A stretch of DNA of 62,068 nucleotides from an uncultured Acidobacteriaceae bacterium (GTDB taxonomy: Bacteria; Acidobacteriota; Terriglobia; Terriglobales; Acidobacteriaceae). Under the pieces are notes generated by a model. The model was not told the DNA's origin and did not search any database. It worked only from the letters and a program-made list of their open reading frames with translations. Location: positions 1 through 62,068 of the forward strand of contig CAIMKZ010000073.1 of assembly GCA_903842065.1 (NCBI GenBank), in the 5' to 3' direction. Position 1 is the first letter of the stretch. Every line of letters begins with the position of its first letter. Shown here in pieces: positions 42,817 to 60,816 of the stretch. The position numbers and the translations under genes were made by a program.

Positions 42817-44070
42817 ATGGTCGGCGCCCGTAAAGCAGCCATCGGCTTCATCTTCATTACAGTTCTGCTCGACATCTTCGCCTTCGGCATCATTGCGCCG
42901 GTGCTGCCCCGCCTTATTCTCAACTTCGAGCACAGCGACGTGGCCCGCACATCGGAGATGATGGGCTGGTTTGTCACCACCTGGGCCGTGATGCAGTTTT
43001 TCTTTGCGCCCGTGCTCGGAATTCTCTCCGACCGCTTCGGCCGCCGCCCTGTCATTCTGCTCTCGAACCTTGGCCTCGGCCTCGACTACATCGTCATGGC
43101 TCTGGCGCCCACGCTGCCATGGCTGTTCGTAGGCCGCGTTTTCAGCGGCCTCACCGCTTCGTCGATGCCTACCGCCAATGCCTATCTCTCTGATGTGCTG
43201 CCGCCAGAAAAGCGCGCCAAAGCCTTCGGCATCTTCGGCGCGGCCTTCGGTATCGGCTTCGTTCTCGGTCCGGCGCTAGGCGGATGGCTTGGCGCCATCA
43301 GTCCGCGGCTTCCCTTCTGGGTCGCCGCCTGCTTCAGCCTGCTGAATGCCTGCTACGGGTTCTTCGTCCTCCCCGAATCTCTTCCCAAAGAGCGCCGCGC
43401 AAAGCGCTTCAAGTGGTCGAAGGCCAATCCTGTAGGCTCGTTGCGCCTGCTGCGCTCGCATCACGAACTCTTCGGCATGGCCGCGGTCAACTTCCTCGCC
43501 TATCTGGCCCACGAGGTCTACGCAATGGTATTCATCCTCTACTGCTCGGCGCGCTACGGATGGACCCAAGGCCAGCTCGGCGCATCGCTAGCTATGGTCG
43601 GCATAGCCACCATGATCGTCTCGGGCGGCATCGTCGGCTGGTCAGTGAAACGCTTTGGCGAGTGGACCTCGCTCTATCTCGGCATGGGCCTGGCCGCGGT
43701 TGGCTTCGTCATCTTCGGCGCAGCGTCCGCGGGCTGGGTCTTTATGGCTGGAATCGTCGTCAATGCCTTCTGGTCACTGGCCTCGGCGCCGTCGCAATCC
43801 ATCATGACCCGCCGCGTAAGCCCCTCAGAACAGGGCGAACTTCAGGGCGCAATTGGATCCATGCGCGGCATCGCCATGATCGTTGGCCCGGGGATGTTCT
43901 CACTCACTTTCGCCTTCTTCATGCGTCCCGGCCACCTATTCCCCGGAGCGCCCTGGTATCTGGCCGCGATCATGCTGCTCGCTGCCGTCGCGATTGCGGC
44001 AAGAGTTTCGCCCGCTCCTGCATCGTCACAAAGGCAGGCTGTCGAGTTGAAGCCTGCCGAAGCCGAGTAA
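42817..44070 (+). CDS. MFS efflux transporter, TetA/TCR-like
   Basis: 417 aa with twelve hydrophobic helices. The N-terminal helix FIFITVLLDIFAFGIIAPVLP and the loop 2-3 motif GILSDRFGRRPVILLS are those of the TCR/Tet drug:H+ antiporter group. The motif C region (FGIFGAAFGIGFVLGPALGG) marks an antiporter. The substrate is unknown; TCR-like proteins in soil bacteria often export metabolites and need not confer tetracycline resistance. I chose the ATG at 42817 with GGAGG nine bases upstream. Single-gene unit. Confidence 0.85.
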   Translation: MVGARKAAIGFIFITVLLDIFAFGIIAPVLPRLILNFEHSDVARTSEMMGWFVTTWAVMQFFFAPVLGILSDRFGRRPVILLSNLGLGLDYIVMALAPTLPWLFVGRVFSGLTASSMPTANAYLSDVLPPEKRAKAFGIFGAAFGIGFVLGPALGGWLGAISPRLPFWVAACFSLLNACYGFFVLPESLPKERRAKRFKWSKANPVGSLRLLRSHHELFGMAAVNFLAYLAHEVYAMVFILYCSARYGWTQGQLGASLAMVGIATMIVSGGIVGWSVKRFGEWTSLYLGMGLAAVGFVIFGAASAGWVFMAGIVVNAFWSLASAPSQSIMTRRVSPSEQGELQGAIGSMRGIAMIVGPGMFSLTFAFFMRPGHLFPGAPWYLAAIMLLAAVAIAARVSPAPASSQRQAVELKPAEAE

Positions 44071-44192
44071 CTCAAAGCCAATCTTGAACCCTCCTCCGCA
44101 GGCGTCATAAAAACTCCAGCTTGCCGGAGTGACTAAAGTCGCTTCTCCCTCCTCCCATCCCGGCTACTCTCACCTCTGTAAGGAAGACAAAA

Positions 44193-45422
44193 ATGAGTGA
44201 AGCCATCGCCAATCAGGCCGAGCGCATCGAGACCCTCCGCCACGTCATCTCGCATCTCCACCAGGGCCACGATCCCGAGCAGGTGCGGGGCGAACTCCGC
44301 ACCATCGTTCGCCAGACAGACGCTGTCGAGATCGCCGCCATGGAGCAGCAGCTCATCGACGGCGGAATGGCCGTCGACGAGATTCGCTCCATGTGCGACA
44401 TGCACTCGCAGCTCACCCGAGAGATCCTCGTCCAGCGCATCGCCCCCGCTCCACTCCCGCCCGGCCACCCGGCCGAGACCTTCGCCAGCGAGAACATCGC
44501 TCTGCGCGGCGCAATCGCCGCCACCCGCAAAGCCGCCTCCGCGCTCGGCTCGCAATCCGAATTCGCGCCCGCGCTGCTGCGTCTCCGCCAGGAACTCCAC
44601 TACGTCATGGATGTCGACAAGCACTACAGCCGCAAGGAGCAGGTGCTCTTCACCTTCCTCGAGCGCCACGGCATCACCGGCCCTTCGCGCGTCATGTGGG
44701 CCAAAGACGACGAAGCCCGCAAGCTGCTCGCCGATGCCGCAACGCAACTTGCCCAATGCACAACTCCACAGCTGGCCGCTGAAGCGCTGCCCTCACTCGA
44801 TCGCGCCCTCGCCGCCGTCGAAGAGATGATCGCCAAGGAAGAAAATATCCTTCTCCCGCTCGCAATTGAAATGCTCACCGCCGAAGAGTGGGCAGAGATC
44901 TTCGAGTCATCGAAAATATTCGGCTGGTGCCTCATCGAGCCCGGCCGTGGTTACAAGCCCGCGGCTTCCCCAAAGCCAAACACCAACAGCAACCCGCTCT
45001 CCATCCTGCTCTCCACCGGCCATTCAACCATCGAGCAGTTGGAGGCGATCCTCTCCACCCTCCCCCTCGACCTCACCTTTGTCGATGCCGACGATCGCGT
45101 CGCCTTTTACTCCGAAGGGCCCCTGCGCGCCTTCGCCCGCACCAAGGCCATCATCGGCCGCAAGGTCCAGTACTGCCACCCAGTCAACAGCATCGGCCTC
45201 GTCGATCGCATCCTGTCTGAGTTTCGATCCGGCACCCGCGACGTCGCCGAGTTCTACGTCCACATCAAAGACCTGTATCTCCACATCCGCTTCTTCGCTG
45301 TTCGCGATGCATGCAAAAAGTACGTCGGCGCGCTTGAGATGGTGCAGGACATCGCGCCCCTCCAGCGCATTCAAGGCGAGCGCCGCCTGCTCGACGAGGA
45401 ACTCGCCGTAGCCCGCGCATGA
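44193..45422 (+). CDS. DUF438 / hemerythrin / PAS-domain protein
   Basis: 409 aa soluble protein with three modules. The N-terminal DUF438 (about 8-75: IETLRHVISHLHQGHDPEQV, MCDMHSQLTREI) is followed by a hemerythrin-like HHE helical bundle (about 95-235: LRQELHYVMDVDKHYSRKEQ, FTFLERHGITGPSRVMWAKD, KEENILLPLAIEML). The C-terminal PAS domain (about 285-395) is LSTLPLDLTFVDADDRVAFY ... GRKVQYCHPVNSIGLVDRIL. His/Glu residues suited to a di-iron site are visible in the bundle. The family is thought to sense oxygen, NO or redox state, but the output is unknown. The ribosome site is GGAAG. Ends at a hairpin. Confidence 0.85.
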   Translation: MSEAIANQAERIETLRHVISHLHQGHDPEQVRGELRTIVRQTDAVEIAAMEQQLIDGGMAVDEIRSMCDMHSQLTREILVQRIAPAPLPPGHPAETFASENIALRGAIAATRKAASALGSQSEFAPALLRLRQELHYVMDVDKHYSRKEQVLFTFLERHGITGPSRVMWAKDDEARKLLADAATQLAQCTTPQLAAEALPSLDRALAAVEEMIAKEENILLPLAIEMLTAEEWAEIFESSKIFGWCLIEPGRGYKPAASPKPNTNSNPLSILLSTGHSTIEQLEAILSTLPLDLTFVDADDRVAFYSEGPLRAFARTKAIIGRKVQYCHPVNSIGLVDRILSEFRSGTRDVAEFYVHIKDLYLHIRFFAVRDACKKYVGALEMVQDIAPLQRIQGERRLLDEELAVARA

Positions 45423-45424
45423 GC

Positions 45425-45460
45425 CCCGCCCCTGCTATCGCTGGCAGGGGCGGGAGTTTC
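45425..45460 (+). terminator. Hairpin terminator
   Basis: CCCGCCCCTGC (45425-45435) pairs with GCAGGGGCGGG (45444-45454), 8-nt loop, then AGTTTCC. Directly after the DUF438 gene. Confidence 0.65.
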
Positions 45461-45684
45461 CACTCTCTGACAAACTGTATCGAATCTCAAGGCGAGGACG
45501 ACAACGAAGTATGAGCCGATTTGGACCGCAACCCGAAGGGCCGGGGCCACGCGAAAGTTACTAACAGACTCTGGAGATCGGCAGCCTTGAAACCGCCCCA
45601 TCTCGCTGATCTGCTGGTCCGTATAGGCGTACAGCTGCTTGATCGCATCTGCGATCGGTGTTGCACCCAGCTCAATTGTTCAAT

Positions 45685-45768
45685 TGGTGCGGAAGGCGGG
45701 ACTTGAACCCGCAAGCCTTTCGGCGCCAGCTCCTAAGGCTGGTGTGTTTGCCATTTCACCACTTCCGC
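45685..45768 (-). tRNA. tRNA-Leu (anticodon TAG)
   Basis: Cloverleaf on the minus strand: acceptor GCGGAAG/CTTCCGC, anticodon stem CCAGC/GCTGG with loop CTTAGGA (anticodon TAG), long variable arm (GCGCCGAAAGGCTT region) typical of type II tRNA, and T-arm GCGGG TTCAAGT CCCGC. The discriminator A and CCA are encoded. Decodes CUA and possibly other CUN codons. Confidence 0.95.
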
Positions 45769-45962
45769 ACAGCGGCGCGCGCAGAGTAAGGGCTGTGGAT
45801 AAGAGCTCTTTTTCTGCGGCAAATCAAGTCTAGCACGGGCGTGGCGTACGTTTTTCCCGCGTCGGCGCTCCACGCAAGGGCATTGGATCGCCGCCTTCCC
45901 CTGTGATATATTTGTCTATGTGCGCTGGTTGTTTTCTCCACCGCGCACCTTCTTTTAGGTAT

Positions 45963-46038
45963 GGACGCGTAGCTCAACTGGCAGAGCATTCGGCTCTTAA
46001 CCGACAGGTTGAAGGTTCGATTCCTTCCGCGTCCACCA
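45963..46038 (+). tRNA. tRNA-Lys (anticodon CTT)
   Basis: Acceptor GGACGCG/CGCGTCC, D-arm GCTC...GAGC, anticodon loop CTCTTAA (anticodon CTT) with a mismatch at the top of the stem, T-arm GAAGG TTCGATT CCTTC, encoded CCA. 76 nt. Decodes AAG. Confidence 0.95.
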
Positions 46039-46193
46039 TCCTCCAAATCACATCCTGATCTCATTCCGCCTCAGGCACTCCTCTGTATTTCAACCCCTCC
46101 GCCCCAACCCGCGTCAAAAATACCTGCTGCAACAAGTATCCCGGCGGTTGTATTCTGATCCGTCTCCGCAAACACTGCGGAGCGGGGGAGAAT

Positions 46194-47339
46194 ATGACGA
46201 AATTCGACTTGCCCGGCTGTAGGGCAAAAGAAGCAGGACGCAAGTATTCTGCGGCGAAGATGGCGCTATGGCTGATGCCGCTCCTCGCGGTTTCCATTGT
46301 TCTCGGTTGCCACCGCGGATCGAACTCGCTACAGGCTGCCATCTCGATCCAGCCCGCGAATCTCTTGATGTTCGCGCCCTTGCCAGCGGCTGCGCCCGCT
46401 GATGGCATTACGGCGGAGAAGGTAAATCTGGGCCGCAAGCTCTACTTTGATACGCATCTATCCGATAACAACTCCATCTCCTGCAACAGCTGCCACGACG
46501 TCGCCAACTATGGCGCGGACAAGGGTCATGCTGTCTCCATCGGACACATCGGAAAGCCCGGTGGCCGCAACTCGCCCACGGTCTACAACGCAGGCCTCCA
46601 GTTTGTGCAGTTCTGGGATGGCCGCGCTCCCACCCTTGCCGCACAGGCCTCTGGCCCCATGATGAACCCCGTGGAGATGGGCATGTCCGGCACTGACGCC
46701 GTCCTCGCCCTTTTGCGCACCAGTCCTGAATATCTATCGGCTTTCCGCAATGCCTATCCCGCAATCAAAGATCCGGTGACGATGGATAATGCCACCGACG
46801 CCATCGCTCAGTTCGAATCCCGGCTCCTCACCCCGGCGCCGTGGGACGACTACCTGCGCGGAAACGAGAACGCGCTGACAGCAGATCAGAAGGACGGCCT
46901 GCGCGTCTTTCTGCGTACGGGATGCGCCGCCTGTCACGCCGGTGCCGGCATGGGCGGTAACTCCTATCAGAAGCTGGGCGCATTCACCGACTGGCCCGAT
47001 CAGAAGTCCGATACCGGGCGTCTGGCTCTCACCCACGAAGCCCGCGATGCCATGTACTTCAAGGTGCCGCTGCTGCGCAACATCGACCAGACCGGCCCCT
47101 GGTTCCACAACGGACAGGTTACGGCACTGGAAGATGCAGTCCGCCTGATGGCCCAGTATCAAACCGGCCACGAACTCAGCAGCCAGGATGTCGGCTCGAT
47201 CATCAGCTTCCTGCATGCTCTCACTGGCCCACTGCCGGCTGAGTTCGCACAGGCTCCTGCCGGCGCCGCGACGCAGAAGGCTTCCGGAAATATCAAGCAG
47301 GGTGGCGCCGCCAACACAGCCGCCGGAAAGGTAGAGTAG
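46194..47339 (+). CDS. Di-haem cytochrome c peroxidase family lipoprotein
   Basis: 381 aa. Membrane segment WLMPLLAVSIVLGC (about 26-39) ends in a lipobox-like LGC, so it may be a lipoprotein anchored in the envelope. Two c-type haem sites follow: CNSCH (about 101-105) and CAACH (about 245-249). The MauG/CcpA arrangement is complete, with GRNSPTVYNAGLQ and FKVPLLRNIDQTGPWFHNGQ. It is expected to reduce hydrogen peroxide in the periplasm using electrons from cytochrome c. The C-terminal 40 residues are an Ala/Gly-rich tail. GGGGGAG precedes the ATG. Two bases separate it from the next haem-binding gene. Confidence 0.88.
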   Translation: MTKFDLPGCRAKEAGRKYSAAKMALWLMPLLAVSIVLGCHRGSNSLQAAISIQPANLLMFAPLPAAAPADGITAEKVNLGRKLYFDTHLSDNNSISCNSCHDVANYGADKGHAVSIGHIGKPGGRNSPTVYNAGLQFVQFWDGRAPTLAAQASGPMMNPVEMGMSGTDAVLALLRTSPEYLSAFRNAYPAIKDPVTMDNATDAIAQFESRLLTPAPWDDYLRGNENALTADQKDGLRVFLRTGCAACHAGAGMGGNSYQKLGAFTDWPDQKSDTGRLALTHEARDAMYFKVPLLRNIDQTGPWFHNGQVTALEDAVRLMAQYQTGHELSSQDVGSIISFLHALTGPLPAEFAQAPAGAATQKASGNIKQGGAANTAAGKVE

Positions 47340-47341
47340 CT

Positions 47342-47815
47342 ATGCGCCGGATCATTTGGCTTATCGCAATCGTGGTTGTCGTGCTCCTTGTGGGCTCGCT
47401 CGTGGATCGGCCCAACTTCGACCTCACTCCCGCTAATCCCGCGGCTGGGTTCGATGCCCAGCTCCATCCTCCGCAGGCAGTCAGCGATGCGCTTCACAAG
47501 TCCTGCTACAACTGCCACTCTACGCAGGGCGAGATTCCCTGGTACGCGCACGTCTGGCCGGCCTCTGTCCTGGTGCAGAACGACATTCGCCAGGGCCGCA
47601 CCTACATGGACCTCTCCAACTGGAGCAACCTCAGCCCGGAGATGTCGCGCATTCGCCTGATTGACTCCTGCCGCATGATGAAAGAAGCCAAGATGCCGCC
47701 CGCGATCTACCGCCCCCTGCATCCAGGCGCCGCCCAATCCGCGCAAGAGGCCGATGCCTTCTGCGCCTGGGTCAACACTCAAGCAGCGAATCCGGCGATC
47801 GCCGCGCTTCGTTGA
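47342..47815 (+). CDS. Haem-binding domain protein, membrane-anchored
   Basis: 157 aa. An N-terminal helix (IIWLIAIVVVVLLVGSLV, 4-21) anchors a periplasmic domain with one c-type haem motif CYNCH (about 55-59) and the family features HSTQGEIPWYAHVWP and MKEAKMPPAIYRPLHP. This is the haem_bd domain often encoded next to cytochrome c peroxidases. The gene starts 2 bp after the peroxidase, so the two are surely co-expressed. It may donate electrons to the peroxidase; that role is inferred from context. Confidence 0.85.
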   Translation: MRRIIWLIAIVVVVLLVGSLVDRPNFDLTPANPAAGFDAQLHPPQAVSDALHKSCYNCHSTQGEIPWYAHVWPASVLVQNDIRQGRTYMDLSNWSNLSPEMSRIRLIDSCRMMKEAKMPPAIYRPLHPGAAQSAQEADAFCAWVNTQAANPAIAALR

Positions 47816-47826
47816 GTACGAGAAAT

Positions 47827-47866
47827 CAACAGCCCCCGGCATCTCATGATGAGCCGGGGGCTGTTG
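47827..47866. terminator. Bidirectional hairpin terminator
   Basis: CAACAGCCCCCGGC (47827-47840) pairs exactly with GCCGGGGGCTGTTG (47853-47866). It lies between the convergent haem-binding and arginase genes. Confidence 0.75.
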
Positions 47867-47932
47867 CATACTTGCATCTGCTATTCGTCGTGCTTCTCGC
47901 TACGCATGGCGCAATCGGCTGACTCCGCGCCT

Positions 47933-48910
47933 CTACAGAATCTTCTTTCCAAACGCCGAACATGCCAGCTCCACGGCCAGATCGGCCGTCCGGTTGTGCT
48001 CGTCGATCACCGGATTCACCTCCACAATCTCGAAGCTGACCATCCGTCCGTGATCGGCTACAATCTCCATCGCCAGATGCGCCTCGCGATACGTCGCCCC
48101 GCCGCGCACCGGCGTGCCCACGCCCGGCGCATCCTCCGGATCGATCCAGTCCATGTCCAGCGATACATGATATCCAGAGGTCCCCCGCCCCGCCGCCCTC
48201 AGAGCCTCCTCCATCACCGTTCGCATCCCGCGCTCGTCGATATCGCGCATCGTGTACACCTCGGCCATTCCCGCGCGGCGAATGTTCTCGCGCTCGGCCT
48301 CGTCGATGTCGCGCACCCCAATCAGCACCGCGTTCTCCGGCGCAACCTTCGGCGCGAAGTGATAAATATTGCACAGCGCCTCCGGCCCCAGTCCCAGCAG
48401 CGCCGCCAGCGGCATCCCGTGTACGTTGCCCGAAGGCGATGTCTCCGGCGTGTTGATGTCGGAGTGCGCGTCGAACCACAGCAGCCCGATCTTCTCCCCC
48501 CGCTCGCGAAAGTGCGCGGCCACACCCGACACGCTCCCCGCAGCCAGCGAGTGATCCCCGCCCAGCACCAGCGGCGTCGCACCCTCATCAAGTGCTTTTT
48601 TCACCGCCTCGGCAGTCCGCGTACAAGTCCGAGCAATCTCTCTTAGATACCGCGCCTTCCTGCTGCCCACCACGCGCGTCTCCACCACCTCCACGCGGAT
48701 GTTGCCTGCATCGGTCACATGATGCCCCAGCGCTTCGAGACGCGCCTCCATCCCCGCCACCCGCATCGCCGACGGCCCCATATCCACGCCACGTCGGCTT
48801 GCTCCCATATCCAGCGGCACTCCCATCATCCGTATCCGCCGCCCGTGTGCATGACTTGCCGCAGGCTGCGTCTTTGCCGTGCCCTGAACTGCTTTCACAC
48901 GCTTCGTCAT
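47933..48910 (-). CDS. rocF: Arginase
   Basis: 325 aa ureohydrolase converting arginine to ornithine and urea. Binuclear Mn ligands are visible: [10 protein letters not shown] (about 112-121), [21 protein letters not shown] (about 138-158; DAHSD and NVHG), and [18 protein letters not shown] (about 238-255). [10 protein letters not shown] and the arginase-type C-terminus ([19 protein letters not shown]) favour arginase over agmatinase. A basic N-terminal extension of about 25 residues precedes [19 protein letters not shown] chose the ATG at 48910 with GAGGAG upstream. Single-gene unit. Confidence 0.9.
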   Translation of the reverse strand: MTKRVKAVQGTAKTQPAASHAHGRRIRMMGVPLDMGASRRGVDMGPSAMRVAGMEARLEALGHHVTDAGNIRVEVVETRVVGSRKARYLREIARTCTRTAEAVKKALDEGATPLVLGGDHSLAAGSVSGVAAHFRERGEKIGLLWFDAHSDINTPETSPSGNVHGMPLAALLGLGPEALCNIYHFAPKVAPENAVLIGVRDIDEAERENIRRAGMAEVYTMRDIDERGMRTVMEEALRAAGRGTSGYHVSLDMDWIDPEDAPGVGTPVRGGATYREAHLAMEIVADHGRMVSFEIVEVNPVIDEHNRTADLAVELACSAFGKKIL

Positions 48911-48961
48911 ACAAGCTCCTCTTCGCACTCAACATTAAACACCCGGCCCTCGACCCTCCGC

Positions 48962-48998
48962 AAAAAAAGAAGAGGCCCGGCAAAAGCCGGACCTCTCT
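48962..48998 (-). terminator. Intrinsic terminator of the rpl-rpo operon
   Basis: On the minus strand: AGAGG-CCGGC stem with one internal mismatch, loop TTTT, then a TCTTTTTTT tract (48962-48970). 48 bp after the rpoC stop. Confidence 0.88.
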
Positions 48999-49045
48999 GT
49001 TGTGCCACAGGTGCGAGTCCAAAAGGACCGCCCCACCGCAAGTGG

Positions 49046-53236
<4,191 letters not shown>

Positions 53237-53257
53237 GGCGACCCTCCAATTTCACTG

Positions 53258-53406
53258 CTAGCGGCTTTGCTCTCTGCTAGCTTCCAGCTTCCCCGGTCCG
53301 GGAAGCGTCGTTTGCGTAAATCACTCAATAACAAATCTGCGTTGCTACTGCTGCCAGTCTCTCCCCGATGTAGCTAGGAGCTAGAAGCTGGCAGCTAAAA
53401 GCTGCT
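53258..53406. repeat. Heptad-arm palindromic element (rpoB-rpoC gap)
   Basis: Left arm 53258-53292 is degenerate (CTAGCGG, CTTTGCT, CTCTGCT, AGCTTCC, AGCTTCC). Right arm 53372-53406 is clear: AGCTAGG, AGCTAGA, AGCTGGC, AGCTAAA, AGCTGCT. Arms are reverse complementary in consensus, with about 80 bp enclosed. Confidence 0.8.
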
Positions 53407-53410
53407 CTTC

Positions 53411-57889
<4,479 letters not shown>

Positions 57890-58620
57890 GATCACTCCTG
57901 AGACTCAGTGCTCTGGCCTGCCACCCTTACGGCTTGCCGTGCCCGCGCCCGGGTCTCTTGAGGCGCTGGCGGATTGCGATTGGGATCCCGAAAAGTCCCC
58001 ATGGCTGGCATATCCAGCCAAATCTTGCGTTTTTCTCTCGCTCTTCGGCGCAACACAAATGCTTCACGCGGAAGAACCCTTAACACCACGCGGGCGCGTT
58101 GAGTTTCAGGCAGGCTTGCAGTACCTTCGGCCGTTGCGCTAGACTGCGCTCGTTAGCTGGTAGCTTCCCTGCGGCGTTTGCCGGACGTCTCCGGATTTGC
58201 CGCAGCGTTGGTGTGCGCCCGGGGCCGGGCGTGGGTCAAAAATTGTTGGCTGTGTTGCCGGGGAGACACGAAAGGCCCGTAAGGACGCAATGCCTCACGA
58301 GCGTGGCCCTCTGCCAGTGCTCCCATCCGAATTCACTTGCCCCGCTTGCGCTGATCCCAAAGCTCGCTTCTTAGCCGCTCGCCTGCCAGTCGATTGACCA
58401 GTTGTCGCCCTGCCGAATGCAGTTGCAAACCTCTGACCTGAATAGACTTACCTGCCAACCAGTCCCCGCCATGCTTCCCCCCGCGGAGCCCGGGCACTTC
58501 TCTCTCAACCCCCAGCGCATCCCCTGCCCGGATTTACCCCAATATTAACCGGGGCAGCCGGAAGAACGCGCAACCTTTATGGTAGCGCGTCCCGGCCAAC
58601 CGTGCAAGTTCTTGGGTTTA
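57890..58620 (-). promoter_or_regulatory. Long rplL-rpoB leader with hairpins
   Basis: About 730 bp without a convincing gene. It contains nested hairpins: TGGCTGG/CCAGCCA at 58002-58020, and TGCGGC...CCGGA/TCCGG...GCCGCA at 58170-58204. A GC-rich palindrome follows at about 58209-58230. In other bacteria the rplL-rpoB gap is a site of attenuation or RNase processing that sets the ribosomal-protein to polymerase ratio. A similar role is likely here but not shown. Confidence 0.45.
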
Positions 58621-58992
58621 CTACTTGATTTCGACTGTCGCGATGCCGTCGAACTTCTTCTTGATCGTCTCGGCTTCTTCCTTCGACGCGTTCTCCTTCA
58701 GAGGCTTCGGAGCGCCATCGACCAGGTCCTTGGCTTCCTTCAGACCGAGCGAAGTCACTTCGCGGACTGCCTTAATCGTGTTGATCTTGTTCGCGCCCGC
58801 GTCCTTCAGGATCACCTGGAACTCGGTCTGCTCCTCAACCGCCGCTGCCGCTGCCGCCACGCCGGCTACTGCCACCGGTGCTGCCGCTGCCGCAGAAACG
58901 CCAAGAGCCTCTTCAAGCTCCTTCACAAGTGCCGCCGCCTCAAGCAGGCTCAGTTTGCAAATTTCTTCCTTCAACTGTGCGATATCAGCCAT
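58621..58992 (-). CDS. rplL: 50S ribosomal protein L7/L12
   Basis: 123 aa. N-terminal dimerisation domain ([20 protein letters not shown]), an Ala-rich hinge (about 35-55), and the C-terminal factor-binding domain with [20 protein letters not shown] and [13 protein letters not shown]. It forms the ribosomal stalk that recruits elongation factors. I chose the ATG at 58992 (GGAG seven bases upstream); an ATG four codons earlier overlaps that ribosome site. Confidence 0.97.
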   Translation of the reverse strand: MADIAQLKEEICKLSLLEAAALVKELEEALGVSAAAAAPVAVAGVAAAAAAVEEQTEFQVILKDAGANKINTIKAVREVTSLGLKEAKDLVDGAPKPLKENASKEEAETIKKKFDGIATVEIK

Positions 58993-59114
58993 GTTCTTCT
59001 CCATTCAGAATTCTTAAAGTTTTTGTTACCCAGGCAGCCCGAATCAATCTAAAGGTTTCCGATGCGCCAGACTTGCGCCCCCTCGACCAACCCAACCGCC
59101 AAAACCATTGAAAC

Positions 59115-59149
59115 CAGTGGTCAGTGATCAGTTTTCAGTGATCAGCCAC
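59115..59149. repeat. Single heptad-repeat arm (rplJ-rplL gap)
   Basis: CAGTGGT, CAGTGAT, CAGTTTT, CAGTGAT, CAGCCAC: five 7-bp units, the same CAGTGAT family as 14513-14639. A tagged hairpin repeat lies where the second arm would be expected. Confidence 0.75.
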
Positions 59150-59157
59150 CACCGTGT

Positions 59158-59205
59158 GTGCCCCATCCTCGCCGCGCCTTTGTCCTTGCGGCTAGGGTGG
59201 GGTCC
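59158..59205. repeat. GTGCCC-tagged hairpin repeat, long type
   Basis: GTGCCCC, then CCATCCTCGCCGC pairing with GCGGCTAGGGTGG. Third full copy of the 22129-type repeat, lying inside the ribosomal protein operon. Confidence 0.8.
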
Positions 59206-59222
59206 ACTAAGCTCCCGCCGCA

Positions 59223-59756
59223 CTACGCGGCAAACTTTTCCTTCTCGACGCCCTGATTGATCACCACCGCCAGATCGCGGCCCGTGGCATTGATCACCGT
59301 AGCCAAACGCTGCGCCGGAGCCTGCATCAGGAACAGTAGCTTCGAGAACAGCTCTTCCTTGCCCGGCATCGTCGCCAACGCCTTCACATCCGCGGCGGTC
59401 AGCAGCTTGCCGTCCACAATGCCCAGCTTGAACTGGAATTCGGCGGCATTCTCGCCCACCCACTTGGCAAACACCTTGGCCAGAGCCACCGGATCGCCCG
59501 AGGTAAACGCAACCGAGTTCACGCCCTTCAAGCCCTTGAGAGCCGCCTCAACCTGCGTGCCCTTGCCCGCAATCGGAGCCAGCTTGTTCTTGATCACGCG
59601 ATACTTGCCGCCGGTCTCACGAATCGCCTTGCGCAGCGCGTAATCCTTTGACACTGTCAGCTTGCTGAAGGTGCCGATAATAGCCGTAGTCGAGCCCGCC
59701 AACTCCTCAGTCAGCAGCTTGACCTTCACGTTCTTCTTCGCCTTTGAAATCGCCAT
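59223..59756 (-). CDS. rplJ: 50S ribosomal protein L10
   Basis: 177 aa. The N-terminal rRNA-binding domain (SKAKKNVKVKLLTEELAGST, TVSKDYALRKAIRETGGKYR) and the C-terminal helix that carries L7/L12 dimers (MPGKEELFSKLLFLMQAPAQ, RLATVINATGRDLAVVINQG) are both present. L10 usually represses translation of rplJL by binding its own leader; the 218-bp rplA-rplJ gap, filled by a repeat element, is where such a site would lie. RBS is weak. Confidence 0.97.
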   Translation of the reverse strand: MAISKAKKNVKVKLLTEELAGSTTAIIGTFSKLTVSKDYALRKAIRETGGKYRVIKNKLAPIAGKGTQVEAALKGLKGVNSVAFTSGDPVALAKVFAKWVGENAAEFQFKLGIVDGKLLTAADVKALATMPGKEELFSKLLFLMQAPAQRLATVINATGRDLAVVINQGVEKEKFAA

Positions 59757-59777
59757 TGTCTTCGCTCCGATGAGACA

Positions 59778-59970
59778 GGGACTGAGGGACTAGGGACTAG
59801 GGACTAAGAAAAATCCCCGTTCTGCCTAACGCCTTCGTCTCCACCTCGCCCTACATGCGCCGTCCCGGCGCCATTGTCGAATCATTCTTGTCGCCAAGCT
59901 CTCGGGACTCGCATATCGCCAGCGGAACCACCGGACCAACTCAGTCCCTGGTCCCTAGTCCCTAGTCCCT
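59778..59970. repeat. Heptad-arm palindromic element (rplA-rplJ gap)
   Basis: Left arm 59778-59807: GGGACTGA, then GGGACTA three times. Right arm 59942-59970: CAGTCCC, TGGTCCC, TAGTCCC, TAGTCCC, the reverse complement. It encloses about 134 bp and ends 5 bp from the rplA stop. Confidence 0.9.
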
Positions 59971-59974
59971 GCCT

Positions 59975-60685
59975 TTAGTGAGCCTTACCCGCCGCATCCA
60001 CAACAGCATGATCGATCGGCACGCCCGGGCCCATCGAAGAGCTCAGCGTCAGGCTCTTCACATACTTGCCCTTGGCAGCCGAAGGCTTGGCGCGAACCAC
60101 CGCGTTGATCACCGTCGTCGCGTTGTCGATCAGCTTCTGCTGGTCAAAGCTCAGCTTGCCCACCGGCACGTGCACCAGGCTGGTCTTGTCGGCGCGGAAC
60201 TCCACCTTACCGGCCTTGATCTCCTTGACCGCCGCGGCCACATCCATGGTCACGGTTCCGGTCTTCGGATTCGGCATCAGGCCCTTCGGACCCAGCACCT
60301 TGCCCAGGCGTCCCACAACCTTCATCATGTCCGGAGTCGCGATCAGAGCGTCGAAGTCGGTCCAGTTTTCTTTCTGGATCTTCTCCACCATCTCCTCGCC
60401 GCCCACAAACTCGGCGCCCGCTTCCAAAGCTTCCTTCTGCCGGTCGCCGCTCGCGATCACAGCTACGGTCTTCGTCTTGCCAAGGCCGTGAGGCAGCACA
60501 ACGGTTCCGCGAACCATCTGGTCGGCATGGCGCGTATCCACACCAAGACGCAGCGAAAGATCGACCGTCTCGTCGAACTTCACAAACTTGACCTGTTTCA
60601 GGAGTGTGACCGCTTCGTCCAGGTGATATGCGGGCTTGGTGACGGCGGCGCGCGCCTTCACAATATTCTTGCCATCTTTTCTCAT
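59975..60685 (-). CDS. rplA: 50S ribosomal protein L1
   Basis: 236 aa. It binds 23S rRNA at the L1 stalk. Motifs: [20 protein letters not shown] near the N-terminus, [20 protein letters not shown] and [20 protein letters not shown] (about 120-150). I chose the ATG at 60685 (MRKDGKNIV) with GAGGG upstream. First gene of this operon in the window: rplK and nusG, which usually precede it, are not here. A plausible promoter lies about 130 bp upstream. Confidence 0.97.
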   Translation of the reverse strand: MRKDGKNIVKARAAVTKPAYHLDEAVTLLKQVKFVKFDETVDLSLRLGVDTRHADQMVRGTVVLPHGLGKTKTVAVIASGDRQKEALEAGAEFVGGEEMVEKIQKENWTDFDALIATPDMMKVVGRLGKVLGPKGLMPNPKTGTVTMDVAAAVKEIKAGKVEFRADKTSLVHVPVGKLSFDQQKLIDNATTVINAVVRAKPSAAKGKYVKSLTLSSSMGPGVPIDHAVVDAAGKAH

Positions 60686-60816
60686 TCGTCCCTCGTCTCC
60701 CACCGCATCTGCCAGCCCGCCGTGGCGGAAGCCCCGAGAATCGCCGGGAGGCGATCGGAACCCAAATACCGTGGTGCTATTGACAGCCCGGAGTTCTCCT
60801 CCAGACATACTCTACA

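Noticed and set aside
57892..58089. Short minus-strand frame just before rpoB
   Set aside because: Arg/Pro-rich, overlaps the rpoB ribosome site, no family; more likely leader sequence.
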